Assembly: GCA_002305925.1 (NCBI GenBank)
Contig: DBRL01000013.1
Coordinates: 12,436-76,435, forward strand
Origin: Candidatus Peregrinibacteria bacterium UBA1369
GTDB lineage: Bacteria > Patescibacteriota > Gracilibacteria > UBA1369
Length of the DNA stretch: 64,000 nucleotides
Direction: 5' to 3'
Part shown: piece by piece, positions 1 through 7,730 of the stretch
Layout: each line of letters opens with the position of its first letter
Position numbering within the stretch: the stretch's first letter is position 1
Translations under genes and position numbers: made by a program
Notes under the pieces: generated by a model
The model's database searches: none
Seen by the model: only the letters and a program-made list of their open reading frames with translations
Told to the model about the DNA's origin: nothing

Positions 1-22
1 GAAATCATCAGTCAACCTGCCA

Positions 23-361
23 ATGAACAATGATGAAACCATCATCGTCAAAAGACGCGGCCGCTCCATCCCTCTGCGCACCCCGCTCTCCCAGGAAGTA
101 AAAAAGAGTATTTTTATGCTGATTTTTACGTTGCTGGCCATCATTGTCCTGGTCGGCATCGTCTATATGCTCAATTCCAGCCAGACCACGCAAAAAGGCT
201 ATTCCCTGAGACAGCAGCAGCTGGAAAAAGATTTGCTGATCGAAGAAAGCAACCAATGGATCCACAAAATCATCCAGGCCCAGTCCTTCCAGGGCATCAG
301 TGACAACGAAATGGTCAAAAAGATGGTTCAAATTGAACAGCCCATTTACCTGCAGGAATAG
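23..361 (+). CDS. FtsL/DivIC-like small membrane protein
   Basis: A 112-residue bitopic protein with a basic N-terminus (about residues 1-29), one membrane segment (about 30-51) and an outer Gln/Glu/Leu-rich stretch that could form a coiled coil (about 58-90). This is the layout of FtsL/DivIC/septum-initiator proteins, which join the divisome through FtsB/FtsQ. The segment QKGYSLRQQQLEKD after the membrane helix resembles TKGYMLKRLELSRQ in the ftsL-like gene at 15157-15558, so the two look like paralogues. No catalytic motif is expected. The upstream context lies outside the window. The assignment rests on topology and this short similarity only. Confidence 0.5.
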   Translation: MNNDETIIVKRRGRSIPLRTPLSQEVKKSIFMLIFTLLAIIVLVGIVYMLNSSQTTQKGYSLRQQQLEKDLLIEESNQWIHKIIQAQSFQGISDNEMVKKMVQIEQPIYLQE

Positions 362-362
362 T

Positions 363-390
363 TTGACTTGAAAGAATATCTCAATATAAT
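363..390 (+). promoter_or_regulatory. Promoter of tRNA-Glu
   Basis: TTGACT at 363-368 and TATAAT at 385-390 are separated by 16 bp. Transcription should begin near 396-398, at the start of the hairpin that precedes the tRNA. It is the same TTGACT-N16-TATAAT design as the fusA promoter at 40268-40295. Confidence 0.75.
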
Positions 391-393
391 AAA

Positions 394-423
394 GCCTGCC
401 CTCGGGAAACCCCTCGGGCAGGC
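394..423 (+). other. Hairpin in the tRNA-Glu 5' leader
   Basis: GCCTGCCC (394-401) pairs with GGGCAGGC (416-423). Inside, GGG (404-406) can pair with CCC (411-413) across a TC/TC internal loop. No T-run follows, and the tRNA promoter lies just upstream. It is therefore more likely a 5' leader hairpin of the precursor tRNA than a terminator for the upstream gene, although it could slow readthrough. Confidence 0.5.
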
Positions 424-441
424 AAGCTGACAAATCGAGAT

Positions 442-516
442 GGCGATATCGTCTAGTGGTTAGGACGGAAGGTTTTCAACCTTTAAACCGGGGTTCGATT
501 CCCCGTATCGCTACCA
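442..516 (+). tRNA. tRNA-Glu (anticodon TTC)
   Basis: Cloverleaf read by eye: acceptor GGCGATA (442-448) with TATCGCT (506-512), where the first pair is a G-T wobble. The D-arm contains TAGTGGTTAG, the anticodon stem is GAAGG/CCTTT with loop TTTTCAA (anticodon TTC), and the T-arm is CGGGG-TTCGATT-CCCCG. Discriminator A513 is followed by an encoded CCA (514-516). It has its own promoter at 363-390. Confidence 0.95.
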
Positions 517-543
517 ATTTTATTTCCCAGTCCCGTCATTGTT

Positions 544-972
544 CTAACCATCCTGCCGGCCTTCTTCGTCATCGGACTCCGGATAATGACGGAAATCCAG
601 TCCTGGATCGTCCTCAAAGACCTGTCTCACCGGACGATTTCCGCTGTTCTCGTGTAGACCAAGCGTTGAATTGGCGGCCAGATCGGCAAGATTAGACAGC
701 CTGGTCATAACCTGACGATCAGTCAGTTCATCGCGGCCCAGAGCGTCTACCATTATGCTCAGATTGGAAATAATACGCGTCACAACCTGTTTGACTTCAC
801 TAATTTTTTCCGCTTGTCCCACCAAAGCCAATGCCAGTTTTTCCTGAACATAAGCCATATTATCACTGACACCTTGATCGCGGGTAAGGCTTAGCACCTC
901 CTCCAGCGTCAGAAATGAATTGGCAACCTCCTGTTCGGAAGATTCACTTCCTCTAAATCGCTCTTTTGACAT
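544..972 (-). CDS. Hypothetical protein, 142 aa
   Basis: Not recognised. It is a soluble, acidic protein, largely helical in the middle (about residues 20-110, heptad-like Leu/Val/Ile spacing), with a disordered Asp/Glu-rich C-terminus. There are no cysteines, no signal peptide and no membrane segment. It is divergent from the HAD gene, and its first codon overlaps the -35 hexamer of that gene's promoter (966-971), so the two may be transcribed in competition. Confidence 0.6.
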   Translation of the reverse strand: MSKERFRGSESSEQEVANSFLTLEEVLSLTRDQGVSDNMAYVQEKLALALVGQAEKISEVKQVVTRIISNLSIMVDALGRDELTDRQVMTRLSNLADLAANSTLGLHENSGNRPVRQVFEDDPGLDFRHYPESDDEEGRQDG

Positions 973-993
973 ATTATATAATTAAAATATAAT
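966..993 (+). promoter_or_regulatory. Promoter of the HAD hydrolase gene
   Basis: TTGACA (966-971), 16 bp, TATAAT (988-993): both hexamers match consensus. Expected start near 1000, giving a leader of about 19 nt before ATG 1019. The -35 overlaps the start codon of the divergent gene. Confidence 0.75.
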
Positions 994-1018
994 TAAGGTC
1001 GGTAGTTTAAACATATTT

Positions 1019-1906
1019 ATGACGAAACGCAACATTATTGGTACCATCGCTGATATCGACGATACGCTGATTCCCTGGGAAGTGCCACATTCACTGGCCT
1101 ATCCGGCCATGAGCCTTGCCCTCAGTGAAAAAAGCGGCCTTCCCGAAGAAAAGATCATCGCAGAAATCAAGGCCATCAACAGTAAATACGGCACTATTGA
1201 ATACAGCGCCCTGATTCAGGAAATGCCCTCCTTTCAGCATTTATCGGCCTCAAAACAGAAAGAGCTGATTAACCTGGCCGTAAAAAGCAGACGCGAAGCG
1301 GTCAACGGCCTTACCGAGCCATTCCCCGGGGTACCAATACTGCTGGAAACGCTCAGAACCAACAGACTGATCCGGGTAGCCCTCAGCGACGCGCCGGTCA
1401 ACCTGGCCTATCTCCGCCTGAAAAAAGCCAAATTACTCCAATATTTCGATCTGGTTGCCGGCCGCCCCTCGCCAAGTGATGAACTTTTCTCACCTGAACA
1501 CCGCATGGGCAACAAACCCTATCTGGTCCCGGTGACCACGGTCGAGCAACAAAAACCTCAAACCGACCTGAAAAGACTGCTCAATCAGTCCGACGAACAG
1601 ATCAGAAATAAATATTTTTTATTTGGCAACAGCGGACACAGTGACCGCGGACTGGCCAGACGTTACGGCATGCTTTTCTATCAGACCGGCTGGGACAACG
1701 GCACGCCCGCCATGCGCGACACACTTTTGCGTTACGCCCCCGAACCGGTTCTGGCAGCCAATGTAGGAACAGAGATCGCCCCGGACCAACAGGATTTCGA
1801 AACACACCCCGACTTCGAGCTGGTCGAAGCCGACTCACCGCTGGAGATGATGCGTGATCTGCACAGACGCGGAATTATCTCGCAACTCCCTGCCGAGATG
1901 TCCTGA
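1019..1906 (+). CDS. HAD-superfamily hydrolase
   Basis: A 295-residue soluble protein. Motif I is ADIDDTL (nucleophile Asp12, acid/base Asp14, followed by Thr16). Motif II is probably the Ser in ALSDAP (about residue 122). A motif IV-like GNSGHSDRG lies near residue 203, where the usual GDxxxD appears as GNxxxSD. A helical cap sits between motifs I and II (about 20-100). HAD enzymes transfer phosphoryl groups from small metabolites, but the substrate cannot be told from the sequence. The last 60 residues extend past the core. Transcribed alone from the promoter at 966-993. Confidence 0.8.
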   Translation: MTKRNIIGTIADIDDTLIPWEVPHSLAYPAMSLALSEKSGLPEEKIIAEIKAINSKYGTIEYSALIQEMPSFQHLSASKQKELINLAVKSRREAVNGLTEPFPGVPILLETLRTNRLIRVALSDAPVNLAYLRLKKAKLLQYFDLVAGRPSPSDELFSPEHRMGNKPYLVPVTTVEQQKPQTDLKRLLNQSDEQIRNKYFLFGNSGHSDRGLARRYGMLFYQTGWDNGTPAMRDTLLRYAPEPVLAANVGTEIAPDQQDFETHPDFELVEADSPLEMMRDLHRRGIISQLPAEMS

Positions 1907-2037
1907 AAGTCGGGAAATACTTTTCATAACAATTTGTGATTACAGACCACCCTTTATGGTGCCAGAAAATGGGACATCAATTTACTAATTTGACAAAATT
2001 GCCTATCTTTTATTTGCCAAAACTAACCCCCAAACCA

Positions 2038-2313
2038 ATGTACATCAATGTCGACCGCAAAACCTGCATCGGAGCCGCCCCCTGCGTGGCCATCGCCGGT
2101 GACGTCTTCCAACTGGACGAAGAAGGAAAAGCCGTTGTGGTCGGACCGGTTACCGACGAGGCCAATGTCCGTCTGGCCGCCGCCGCCTGCCCGGTACAGG
2201 CCATTTTTCTCTACGACGAAAACAAAAAACAGATCTTTCCCGAGATCAAAAACGGTCAAGAACGCCCCTATGAGGAGACAGACAAAAAAACCGATTTGCC
2301 TCTAGCCGCCTAA
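2038..2313 (+). CDS. Single-cluster ferredoxin, likely [3Fe-4S]
   Basis: A 91-residue ferredoxin and probable soluble one-electron carrier. The cluster site reads CIGAAPC early and CPVQA later: Cys-x2-Ala-x2-Cys with a distant Cys-Pro. The usual second cysteine is Ala, so only three ligands remain, as in [3Fe-4S] ferredoxins of the CxxAxxC type. I place the start at ATG 2038, where family similarity begins (MYINVDRKTC). The frame is open further upstream but that part is low-complexity and unlike ferredoxins. The C-terminal tail (about 25 residues) is charged and probably disordered. The redox partner is unknown; nrnA starts 10 bp downstream. Confidence 0.85.
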   Translation: MYINVDRKTCIGAAPCVAIAGDVFQLDEEGKAVVVGPVTDEANVRLAAAACPVQAIFLYDENKKQIFPEIKNGQERPYEETDKKTDLPLAA

Positions 2314-2323
2314 CAAACCATCC

Positions 2324-3301
2324 ATGCCGGAAAACGATACCTCAGCGCGGCAACCGATAGATCGGGACCAGGCCCGACAAATCTGGGACATACTGATGGG
2401 AGCAGAGCACATCGGCATCATTTCCCACCGTCATCCCGACGCCGACACCGTCGGCAGCAACATCTGTCTCAGACTGCTGCTGGAAAAACCCGGCCGCACC
2501 GTTGAATCCATATGTTGCGATCCTTTGCCCAAATATTGTCAATTTCTCGACAACACTTCCTTCCTCGATCAACTCAACCTGCAGCGATACGACCTTCTGG
2601 TCACGGTCGACTGTGGCAGCATACAACAATGCGGCTTCTCGGAAATCTTTACCGGAGAAAAACTCCCACCTCTAATCAATCTGGATCACCATGCTTCCAA
2701 TAACAGCTTCGGCGACCTGGCCATTGTCGATCCATTTGCTTCCTCAACAGCTGAAATAGTATTCAGGCTGCTGGAAATTTGGCAGCAACGTCCCAATCGA
2801 CAAATGGCAACTGCTCTACTGGCCGGAATTTATTTCGACTCCGGCAGTTTCATGCATTCAAACGTCACACCCGAACTCCTCGAGATCGCCAGTCTGTTAA
2901 CCGAGCTTGGTGCAAACAGGGAAAAAATTAGCCAACACCTTTTCCGCAATTTTGACGAAAACAAATACCATCTCTGGGGAAAAACCCTGGAGAATCTGCG
3001 ACTGAACGAAAAAGGCACGGCAGTGGCGGTAATTACACCCGGCCTGGCCGACCCGGGAACCAAACACGAAGCCCAAAACGGCCTGATTGACTATGTCTCC
3101 ATGCTTCGCGAAAGCAAAATGGCCCTACTGATCAACCAGGATGAAAACTGTCAAATCCACGGCTCACTCCGCACCCGCTACGATCAAATCGACGTTGCGA
3201 AAATGGCGGCGCAACTGGGCGGAGGAGGACACCGCAAGGCCTCGGGCTTTGGCTTCGCCGCACGGCTGGAAAAAGAAACCGTCTGGAGTATAATCAAATG
3301 A
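2324..3301 (+). CDS. nrnA: DHH-family phosphoesterase, NrnA-like
   Basis: A 325-residue protein of the bifunctional oligoribonuclease/pAp-phosphatase type. It should hydrolyse very short RNA and/or 3'-phosphoadenosine 5'-phosphate with Mn2+. The DHH domain shows SHRHPDADTVGSN (about 33-45), VDCGS (about 93) and LDHHASN (about 117). The DHHA1 domain ends in GGGGHRKASGF (near residue 300). Order and length fit NrnA. Its stop overlaps the next start (ATGA at 3298-3301), so it is probably translated together with the ribonucleotide-reductase-like gene. Confidence 0.88.
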   Translation: MPENDTSARQPIDRDQARQIWDILMGAEHIGIISHRHPDADTVGSNICLRLLLEKPGRTVESICCDPLPKYCQFLDNTSFLDQLNLQRYDLLVTVDCGSIQQCGFSEIFTGEKLPPLINLDHHASNNSFGDLAIVDPFASSTAEIVFRLLEIWQQRPNRQMATALLAGIYFDSGSFMHSNVTPELLEIASLLTELGANREKISQHLFRNFDENKYHLWGKTLENLRLNEKGTAVAVITPGLADPGTKHEAQNGLIDYVSMLRESKMALLINQDENCQIHGSLRTRYDQIDVAKMAAQLGGGGHRKASGFGFAARLEKETVWSIIK

Positions 3302-5061
3302 CAATGGAACAAATCTTGATTGTTGACCAATCCGGACAGAGCAAAAAAATCACCTTCAGTGAACTGACGGCGATGCTCAACCGCGGCGAAAGTTTTTCCG
3401 TTATCTCCAACGAAGGCGAGACGCCATCGATTTCACCCCAAAAAACAAGTGACGACGATTCAGGTACATTTTATTCTTCAACCCAGCAGGAAAAACTAAA
3501 AAGACTATACCTGCCTCCACACCACTATCAAACAACTTTTCCGGCGCTGATCAAGAAAATTACCGGCCAGAGGGGCTTCTCCCGGGCGGACAAAATAAGC
3601 CAATTAATTGTTTCAGGACGATTTCTGCCACATCACAACATCCTCAAGGGACAAAAGCCCTTTTCCCATGTTTTCGGCTCCATTGAGGACAATCTGGACA
3701 GCATTTTTGACCGGCTGAAAGAGCTGGCGGTGAATTTTCAGAACAATCTCAGTTCCACACTCGACTTCTCAAAAATCCGCCCCAAAATGTCGCTGATCAA
3801 ATCCACGCAGGGCTTCTCGGCGGGACCGGTTTCATTTGTCAGGGTCTATGCTTCCACTCTGGAAGCCCTGCGCCAGAACCAGGCGGCCGACCAGATCCCC
3901 GAACAAAATTTTCAGCTGGACATCCACCATCCGGACATTCTCGAATATTTGATATTTATTAAAAATTTTCAAAAAAACACCCTCAACCGCAATCTGCGTT
4001 TTCTGATCGGCATAACCCCGGCTTTTCTGGAAGCATTGGAACGGGATGGGGACTTCGAACTGCTCAATCCTACCGACGGTCAAACAGTCAATCTGCTCAG
4101 TGCCAAAAATACTTTTGACCTGATTGTCTCGACTATCATGGAGAATCCGCGACTGGAACTGACCCGTAGCGGAAACAGCCCCAACAACCGACTGGAAATT
4201 TCCGCGATGGTCAACCTGGCCGCCTACCGGCACGAGGAATTGGAACAGCGTTTGCCCACAGATCTGCAACTGATTGAACAATACCTGCAATTTCAGGTAC
4301 AGCAGGAAAGCCGCAAACAACAAACATCTCCACTCGTCGCCAAAATCAATTTCACCGGCTGGGCGGAATTGTTGATTGCCACCGGAATCAGCTACGATTC
4401 CTTGACGGCAATCGATTTGGCCGAAAAAATCTTTCTGCTGGCCAGAAAATCACTGGCCAGCACCACCCTGACCGGCACCGATTTGCGCTCGCCCCTGCTC
4501 GGAATATTCTCCGGCAGCCGCGGATTGGAAGCCCTGGAACAATTAGCCAGTGCCCGCACTAACCTTGAGGGGCAGGAAGTTTTAAAGCTGCATCCACAAC
4601 TAAACGCCCAACTCCAGCAGCACGGCCTGGTCACGGCCAATTTAACCAAAAATATTTTTGAAAATAATTCTCTCCAGGACATCTACCAAATCCCACCTTC
4701 CCTCAAAGCTCTTTTCCGCACCGGCCCGGAAATCGACCACCAGTTCCACCTCGAATTCCAGCGAAAAATCGAACAGACAACTGGCTCAAATATCGAAAAG
4801 AAAATCTATTTTGGCAATCCGCTGGACCAGGAAAAAATTAAAAACGCACTACTCAAACATTTGATCGGCAGCCAGAGCTGTCTCGGTTTTTTCCAGTTCG
4901 GCAGCCAGATTCAGAATGAGGAGGAAAAGACCACCTCCCCCGGTCGCAATTTTCTGGGGACCATCAACAGACAGCGCAAACACCGCCACCGCGAGATTCA
5001 GCCGCCACTGTTCCAAATTAAAAAAACCGAAGAAATTCTTCCACCCCCCATCAGCACATGA
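3298..5061 (+). CDS. Ribonucleotide-reductase-like pseudoenzyme
   Basis: A 587-residue protein that follows the class II (NrdJ-type) ribonucleotide reductase barrel in order: FSHVFGSIEDN (122-132, where the family has a first redox Cys), SKIRPK (158-163), AGPVSFVRVY (175-184), HHPDILEY (210-217), NNRLEISAMVNLAAY (296-310, where the family has an N-C-x-E loop and a conserved Cys), WAELLIATGISYDS (355-368), LQDIYQIP (459-466), EIDHQFHLEFQ (478-488), SNIEKKIYFGNP (497-508). The only cysteine in the protein is Cys528. The thiyl-radical cysteine, the redox pair and the loop glutamate are all absent, so reductase chemistry is not possible. Residues 1-70 and the basic last 50 are specific to this protein. 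A structural or nucleotide-binding role is inference. It is coupled by ATGA overlaps to nrnA and to the next gene. Confidence 0.65.
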   Translation: MTMEQILIVDQSGQSKKITFSELTAMLNRGESFSVISNEGETPSISPQKTSDDDSGTFYSSTQQEKLKRLYLPPHHYQTTFPALIKKITGQRGFSRADKISQLIVSGRFLPHHNILKGQKPFSHVFGSIEDNLDSIFDRLKELAVNFQNNLSSTLDFSKIRPKMSLIKSTQGFSAGPVSFVRVYASTLEALRQNQAADQIPEQNFQLDIHHPDILEYLIFIKNFQKNTLNRNLRFLIGITPAFLEALERDGDFELLNPTDGQTVNLLSAKNTFDLIVSTIMENPRLELTRSGNSPNNRLEISAMVNLAAYRHEELEQRLPTDLQLIEQYLQFQVQQESRKQQTSPLVAKINFTGWAELLIATGISYDSLTAIDLAEKIFLLARKSLASTTLTGTDLRSPLLGIFSGSRGLEALEQLASARTNLEGQEVLKLHPQLNAQLQQHGLVTANLTKNIFENNSLQDIYQIPPSLKALFRTGPEIDHQFHLEFQRKIEQTTGSNIEKKIYFGNPLDQEKIKNALLKHLIGSQSCLGFFQFGSQIQNEEEKTTSPGRNFLGTINRQRKHRHREIQPPLFQIKKTEEILPPPIST

Positions 5062-5591
5062 CAGAACTGCTACTCAATCTGATCACCATTCTGCTGGCTG
5101 CCTTTACGCTGGTACTGGTACTTACAGTGATTGTTTTCCTCTTCGTGACGCGCATCCCCTACGTCCCCTCCCGCACCGGCGAACTGGAACAATATTTTCG
5201 TGAACACAAACCAGCCCGAACAGCCAATTTCTATGATCTGGGCTGCGGAGACGGCCGTGTTTTGCTATTGGCCGAGCGACATGGACTGCAGGCCACCGGT
5301 TTCGAAATTGCACCCCTGCCATGGCTTTTAGCTCACTTGAAACGCCTGCTCTTCCGTTCAAAAATGTCCGTGCGCTTCCGCAATTTCCTCAATTGCGACC
5401 TCTCCCCCGCCAACTATATTTACTGCTATCTTTTCCCCGAACTGACAGAAAAAGCCTTCCAAAAAGCCAAACGGGAATGTCAATCCGGCAGCTGGTTCAT
5501 TTGCGACACCTTCAGTCTGAAATCAGTACAACCCCTGCACGTCTACCATGACCACCGCCAAAAACCAAAACTCTTTATCTACCAAATCTAA
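5058..5591 (+). CDS. Membrane-anchored class I SAM methyltransferase (copy 1)
   Basis: 177 residues: one N-terminal membrane helix (about 5-32) followed by a Rossmann-type methyltransferase core with the SAM motif YDLGCGDGRV (about residues 55-64) and acidic residue in TGFEIAP at the end of strand 2. The core is short and lacks a clear substrate domain. It is a tandem paralogue of the next gene (shared PYVPS/T, DLGCGDGR, PLxWLLA, YCYLxPE). Its start overlaps the previous stop (ATGA at 5058-5061). The substrate is unknown. The anchor suggests a lipid, envelope or membrane-protein substrate, but this is inference. Confidence 0.8.
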   Translation: MTELLLNLITILLAAFTLVLVLTVIVFLFVTRIPYVPSRTGELEQYFREHKPARTANFYDLGCGDGRVLLLAERHGLQATGFEIAPLPWLLAHLKRLLFRSKMSVRFRNFLNCDLSPANYIYCYLFPELTEKAFQKAKRECQSGSWFICDTFSLKSVQPLHVYHDHRQKPKLFIYQI

Positions 5592-6184
5592 TGTTTGATC
5601 TGCTCAGCGTTCTGCTGGTCTTCTTTGTTCTGATTCCCCTGCTCTACTTTTTCAGTGCCAGTTTCAGTGAATCATTGGCCCTGGTCATTCTGATTGTGAT
5701 CAGCATCCCCACCGTAATGGCCATGATCAACGGCGCCCCCTATGTCCCCACTCCGATGGCCCGCGTGGAAAAAATGGTCGCCCTGGCCAAACTGAAGAAA
5801 AATCAGCGCGTCTATGACCTCGGCTGCGGCGACGGCCGCTTCGTCTATCTGGCCGCCAATCGTTACGGCGCCAAAGCAACCGGAATCGAACTGTCCCCCT
5901 TGGTCTGGCTGCTGGCCAAAGTCCGCCAGTGGCTCTGGAAATCAAAAGCCGAAATCCGTTTCGGCAACTTCAAATTTCACGACCTCAGTGACGCCGAAGT
6001 TATTTTTTGTTATCTGCTCCCTGAAACGCTGGCCAAAATCCAGCCGGACCTGGATAAAAAAATCAAAGCTGGTACCAAAGTTTTTTCCTACGCCTTTACC
6101 ATCCCCCAGTGGAAACTGATCGGACGGGAAGATCGCAACGTCAAGGAAAACCTGGCCCCGGTCTATATTTACGAAAAACCCTGA
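5591..6184 (+). CDS. Membrane-anchored class I SAM methyltransferase (copy 2)
   Basis: 197 residues with two hydrophobic N-terminal segments (about 4-22 and 27-45), then the same methyltransferase core as the upstream copy: YDLGCGDGRF (about 75), TGIELSP (about 97), FCYLLPE (about 140). It starts at a TAATG junction (5589-5593), so it is probably translationally coupled to copy 1. Its last 44 bp overlap the convergent comEC gene. The two copies differ outside the core, which points to an old duplication with divergence rather than a recent one. Confidence 0.82.
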   Translation: MFDLLSVLLVFFVLIPLLYFFSASFSESLALVILIVISIPTVMAMINGAPYVPTPMARVEKMVALAKLKKNQRVYDLGCGDGRFVYLAANRYGAKATGIELSPLVWLLAKVRQWLWKSKAEIRFGNFKFHDLSDAEVIFCYLLPETLAKIQPDLDKKIKAGTKVFSYAFTIPQWKLIGREDRNVKENLAPVYIYEKP

Positions 6185-7631
6185 ACAGCAAGAGATAATA
6201 ACAAAGTACCAGCCAGAGCATCCCCTGGCCAAATTCAATCTGGGCCAGTGGCAGACCGGCCAACGCTTCAATAATCATTGTCATCCCCAGCACCAGCATT
6301 TGAGTCAACCCCGCCATTAACCAGACCAGAGGACCGGGCAAAGCCGCGGCCACCCAGACCAGCACCCCGGCCAGCATCAACAGCGGAATCAGTGGTCCGA
6401 TCAGCAGATTGGCCACAGGGGAAATCAGCGAGATGGTTCCAAAATGATAAAAAATATAGGGCAGACTGATCACCTGGGCGGCCAGCGTGGTGGCAAGTCC
6501 GTCCCAAAGCAGCCTTCCCCAGGAAGTGCCTGCCTCCCATTGCAGCATATTGGCAAAAAAGACCAGACTGAGAGTGGCCAATACCGACAATTGAAAAGAA
6601 ATATCCAGCCCCAACAGCCGCGGTTCCACCAACACAATCAAAAAAACGCTCAACACGATGGCCTTGAACGGAGAAACACGCCGCCCCAGATTTTTGACGG
6701 CAAAAACCAGCATGCCCATCACGGCCGCCCTGACCACACTGGCACTGGCTCCGGTCAATATGACAAATATGGCGATCACAACCACGGTTGGAAGCAGCCG
6801 CCAACGGCGGGGCAACCAGACGGTACAGACAATCAGCAGATTGATAATAATGGTAATGTTAAAACCGGAAATGGCCAGTATGTGTGTGAGACCGGTCACC
6901 TGAAAGGACTTGGCCAAAGCCGCGGGGATGGAACTGCGCTCACCAATCAGCACTCCATTGACCAGGGAAGCCGCCGGTTCCCCCAGCACTGCGGAAAAAT
7001 ATGACAGCAATTGTGCACGCCAAACAAAAATACTCGACCAGGGCTCTCTATTCTCCTTGTCCAGACGTTGTAGCAACACCGCTCCGTCCAAAAAACCCAC
7101 AGCTTTCAAACGATATAGCTTCTGTCGAAGAAATTCCATCAAAGTGGAATCAGCAGTCGAAACCAGACGCCCCCTCAGCAACAAACGCTCGCCATACACT
7201 ACTTTTTCCGCATAGGGCAGACGCACCAGCAGCACTCTCCCTTCGCTCTCTGAAAACTGGGCCGACTCCAGCGCCAGTAGCCGCAATAAAAAATCCACTT
7301 TCTGTCCGTTCCGTTCTGGCAATGAATCAACCCGCCCCAATACCGTCACGTTCTGCCCCGAAGTAAGATTGTCAACCCGGAGCGGAAAAAACATTTCCTC
7401 CAGCGCAAATCGTCCCCACCCCAGATAGATTGCCAGCACCGACAAAATCAGCAGCAAAATGATTTTTTTCGCATCGGCCTGGATTAAATCCCGCCAAAGG
7501 CTGATCATCCAAAATAGCGCCGCCAGAAAAACCAGCAGGGGCATTAGGGTAAAAAAAACCGTCAATGAGGCGCCCCCAACGCCCAACAGAAAAAAAAGCA
7601 AGGGTGTAACAATCAGAATATCTCTCTTCAT
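6141..7631 (-). CDS. comEC: ComEC/Rec2-type DNA uptake channel, short form
   Basis: A 496-residue polytopic membrane protein. The N-terminal half has membrane helices and a soluble OB-like DUF4131 region (about 80-190). The competence domain follows (about 220-480) with the signature HILAISGFN (250-258) and many membrane helices. ComEC carries single-stranded DNA across the inner membrane during natural transformation. Full-length ComEC usually has a C-terminal metallo-beta-lactamase-like domain and runs to about 750 residues; here it ends at the last membrane helix. Its 3' end overlaps the convergent methyltransferase by 44 bp. Confidence 0.88.
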   Translation of the reverse strand: MKRDILIVTPLLFFLLGVGGASLTVFFTLMPLLVFLAALFWMISLWRDLIQADAKKIILLLILSVLAIYLGWGRFALEEMFFPLRVDNLTSGQNVTVLGRVDSLPERNGQKVDFLLRLLALESAQFSESEGRVLLVRLPYAEKVVYGERLLLRGRLVSTADSTLMEFLRQKLYRLKAVGFLDGAVLLQRLDKENREPWSSIFVWRAQLLSYFSAVLGEPAASLVNGVLIGERSSIPAALAKSFQVTGLTHILAISGFNITIIINLLIVCTVWLPRRWRLLPTVVVIAIFVILTGASASVVRAAVMGMLVFAVKNLGRRVSPFKAIVLSVFLIVLVEPRLLGLDISFQLSVLATLSLVFFANMLQWEAGTSWGRLLWDGLATTLAAQVISLPYIFYHFGTISLISPVANLLIGPLIPLLMLAGVLVWVAAALPGPLVWLMAGLTQMLVLGMTMIIEALAGLPLAQIEFGQGMLWLVLCYYLLLFRVFRKYRPGPGFP

Positions 7632-7678
7632 GATGTTATACTGACACCATCTCCTGAACGGAATATGAAATAGACAAA

Positions 7679-7712
7679 AAAAGAGGCCCGCCGTGCACGG
7701 CGGGCCTCTTTT
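7679..7712 (-). terminator. Rho-independent terminator after the lipoprotein gene
   Basis: A 15-bp perfect stem (7679-7693 with 7698-7712, GC core GAGGCCCGCCG) around loop TGCA. On the minus strand it is followed by a run of T. It ends the lipoprotein transcript before comEC. Confidence 0.92.
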
Positions 7713-7730
7713 GGGTTTGAAATCAACCTC

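Noticed and set aside
394..423. Hairpin as terminator for the FtsL-like gene
   Set aside because: No T-run follows and the tRNA promoter lies immediately before it, so termination here would stop the tRNA.
456..695. Open frame of 79 codons across the tRNA
   Set aside because: It runs through tRNA-Glu and the opposite-strand gene and has no protein-like features.
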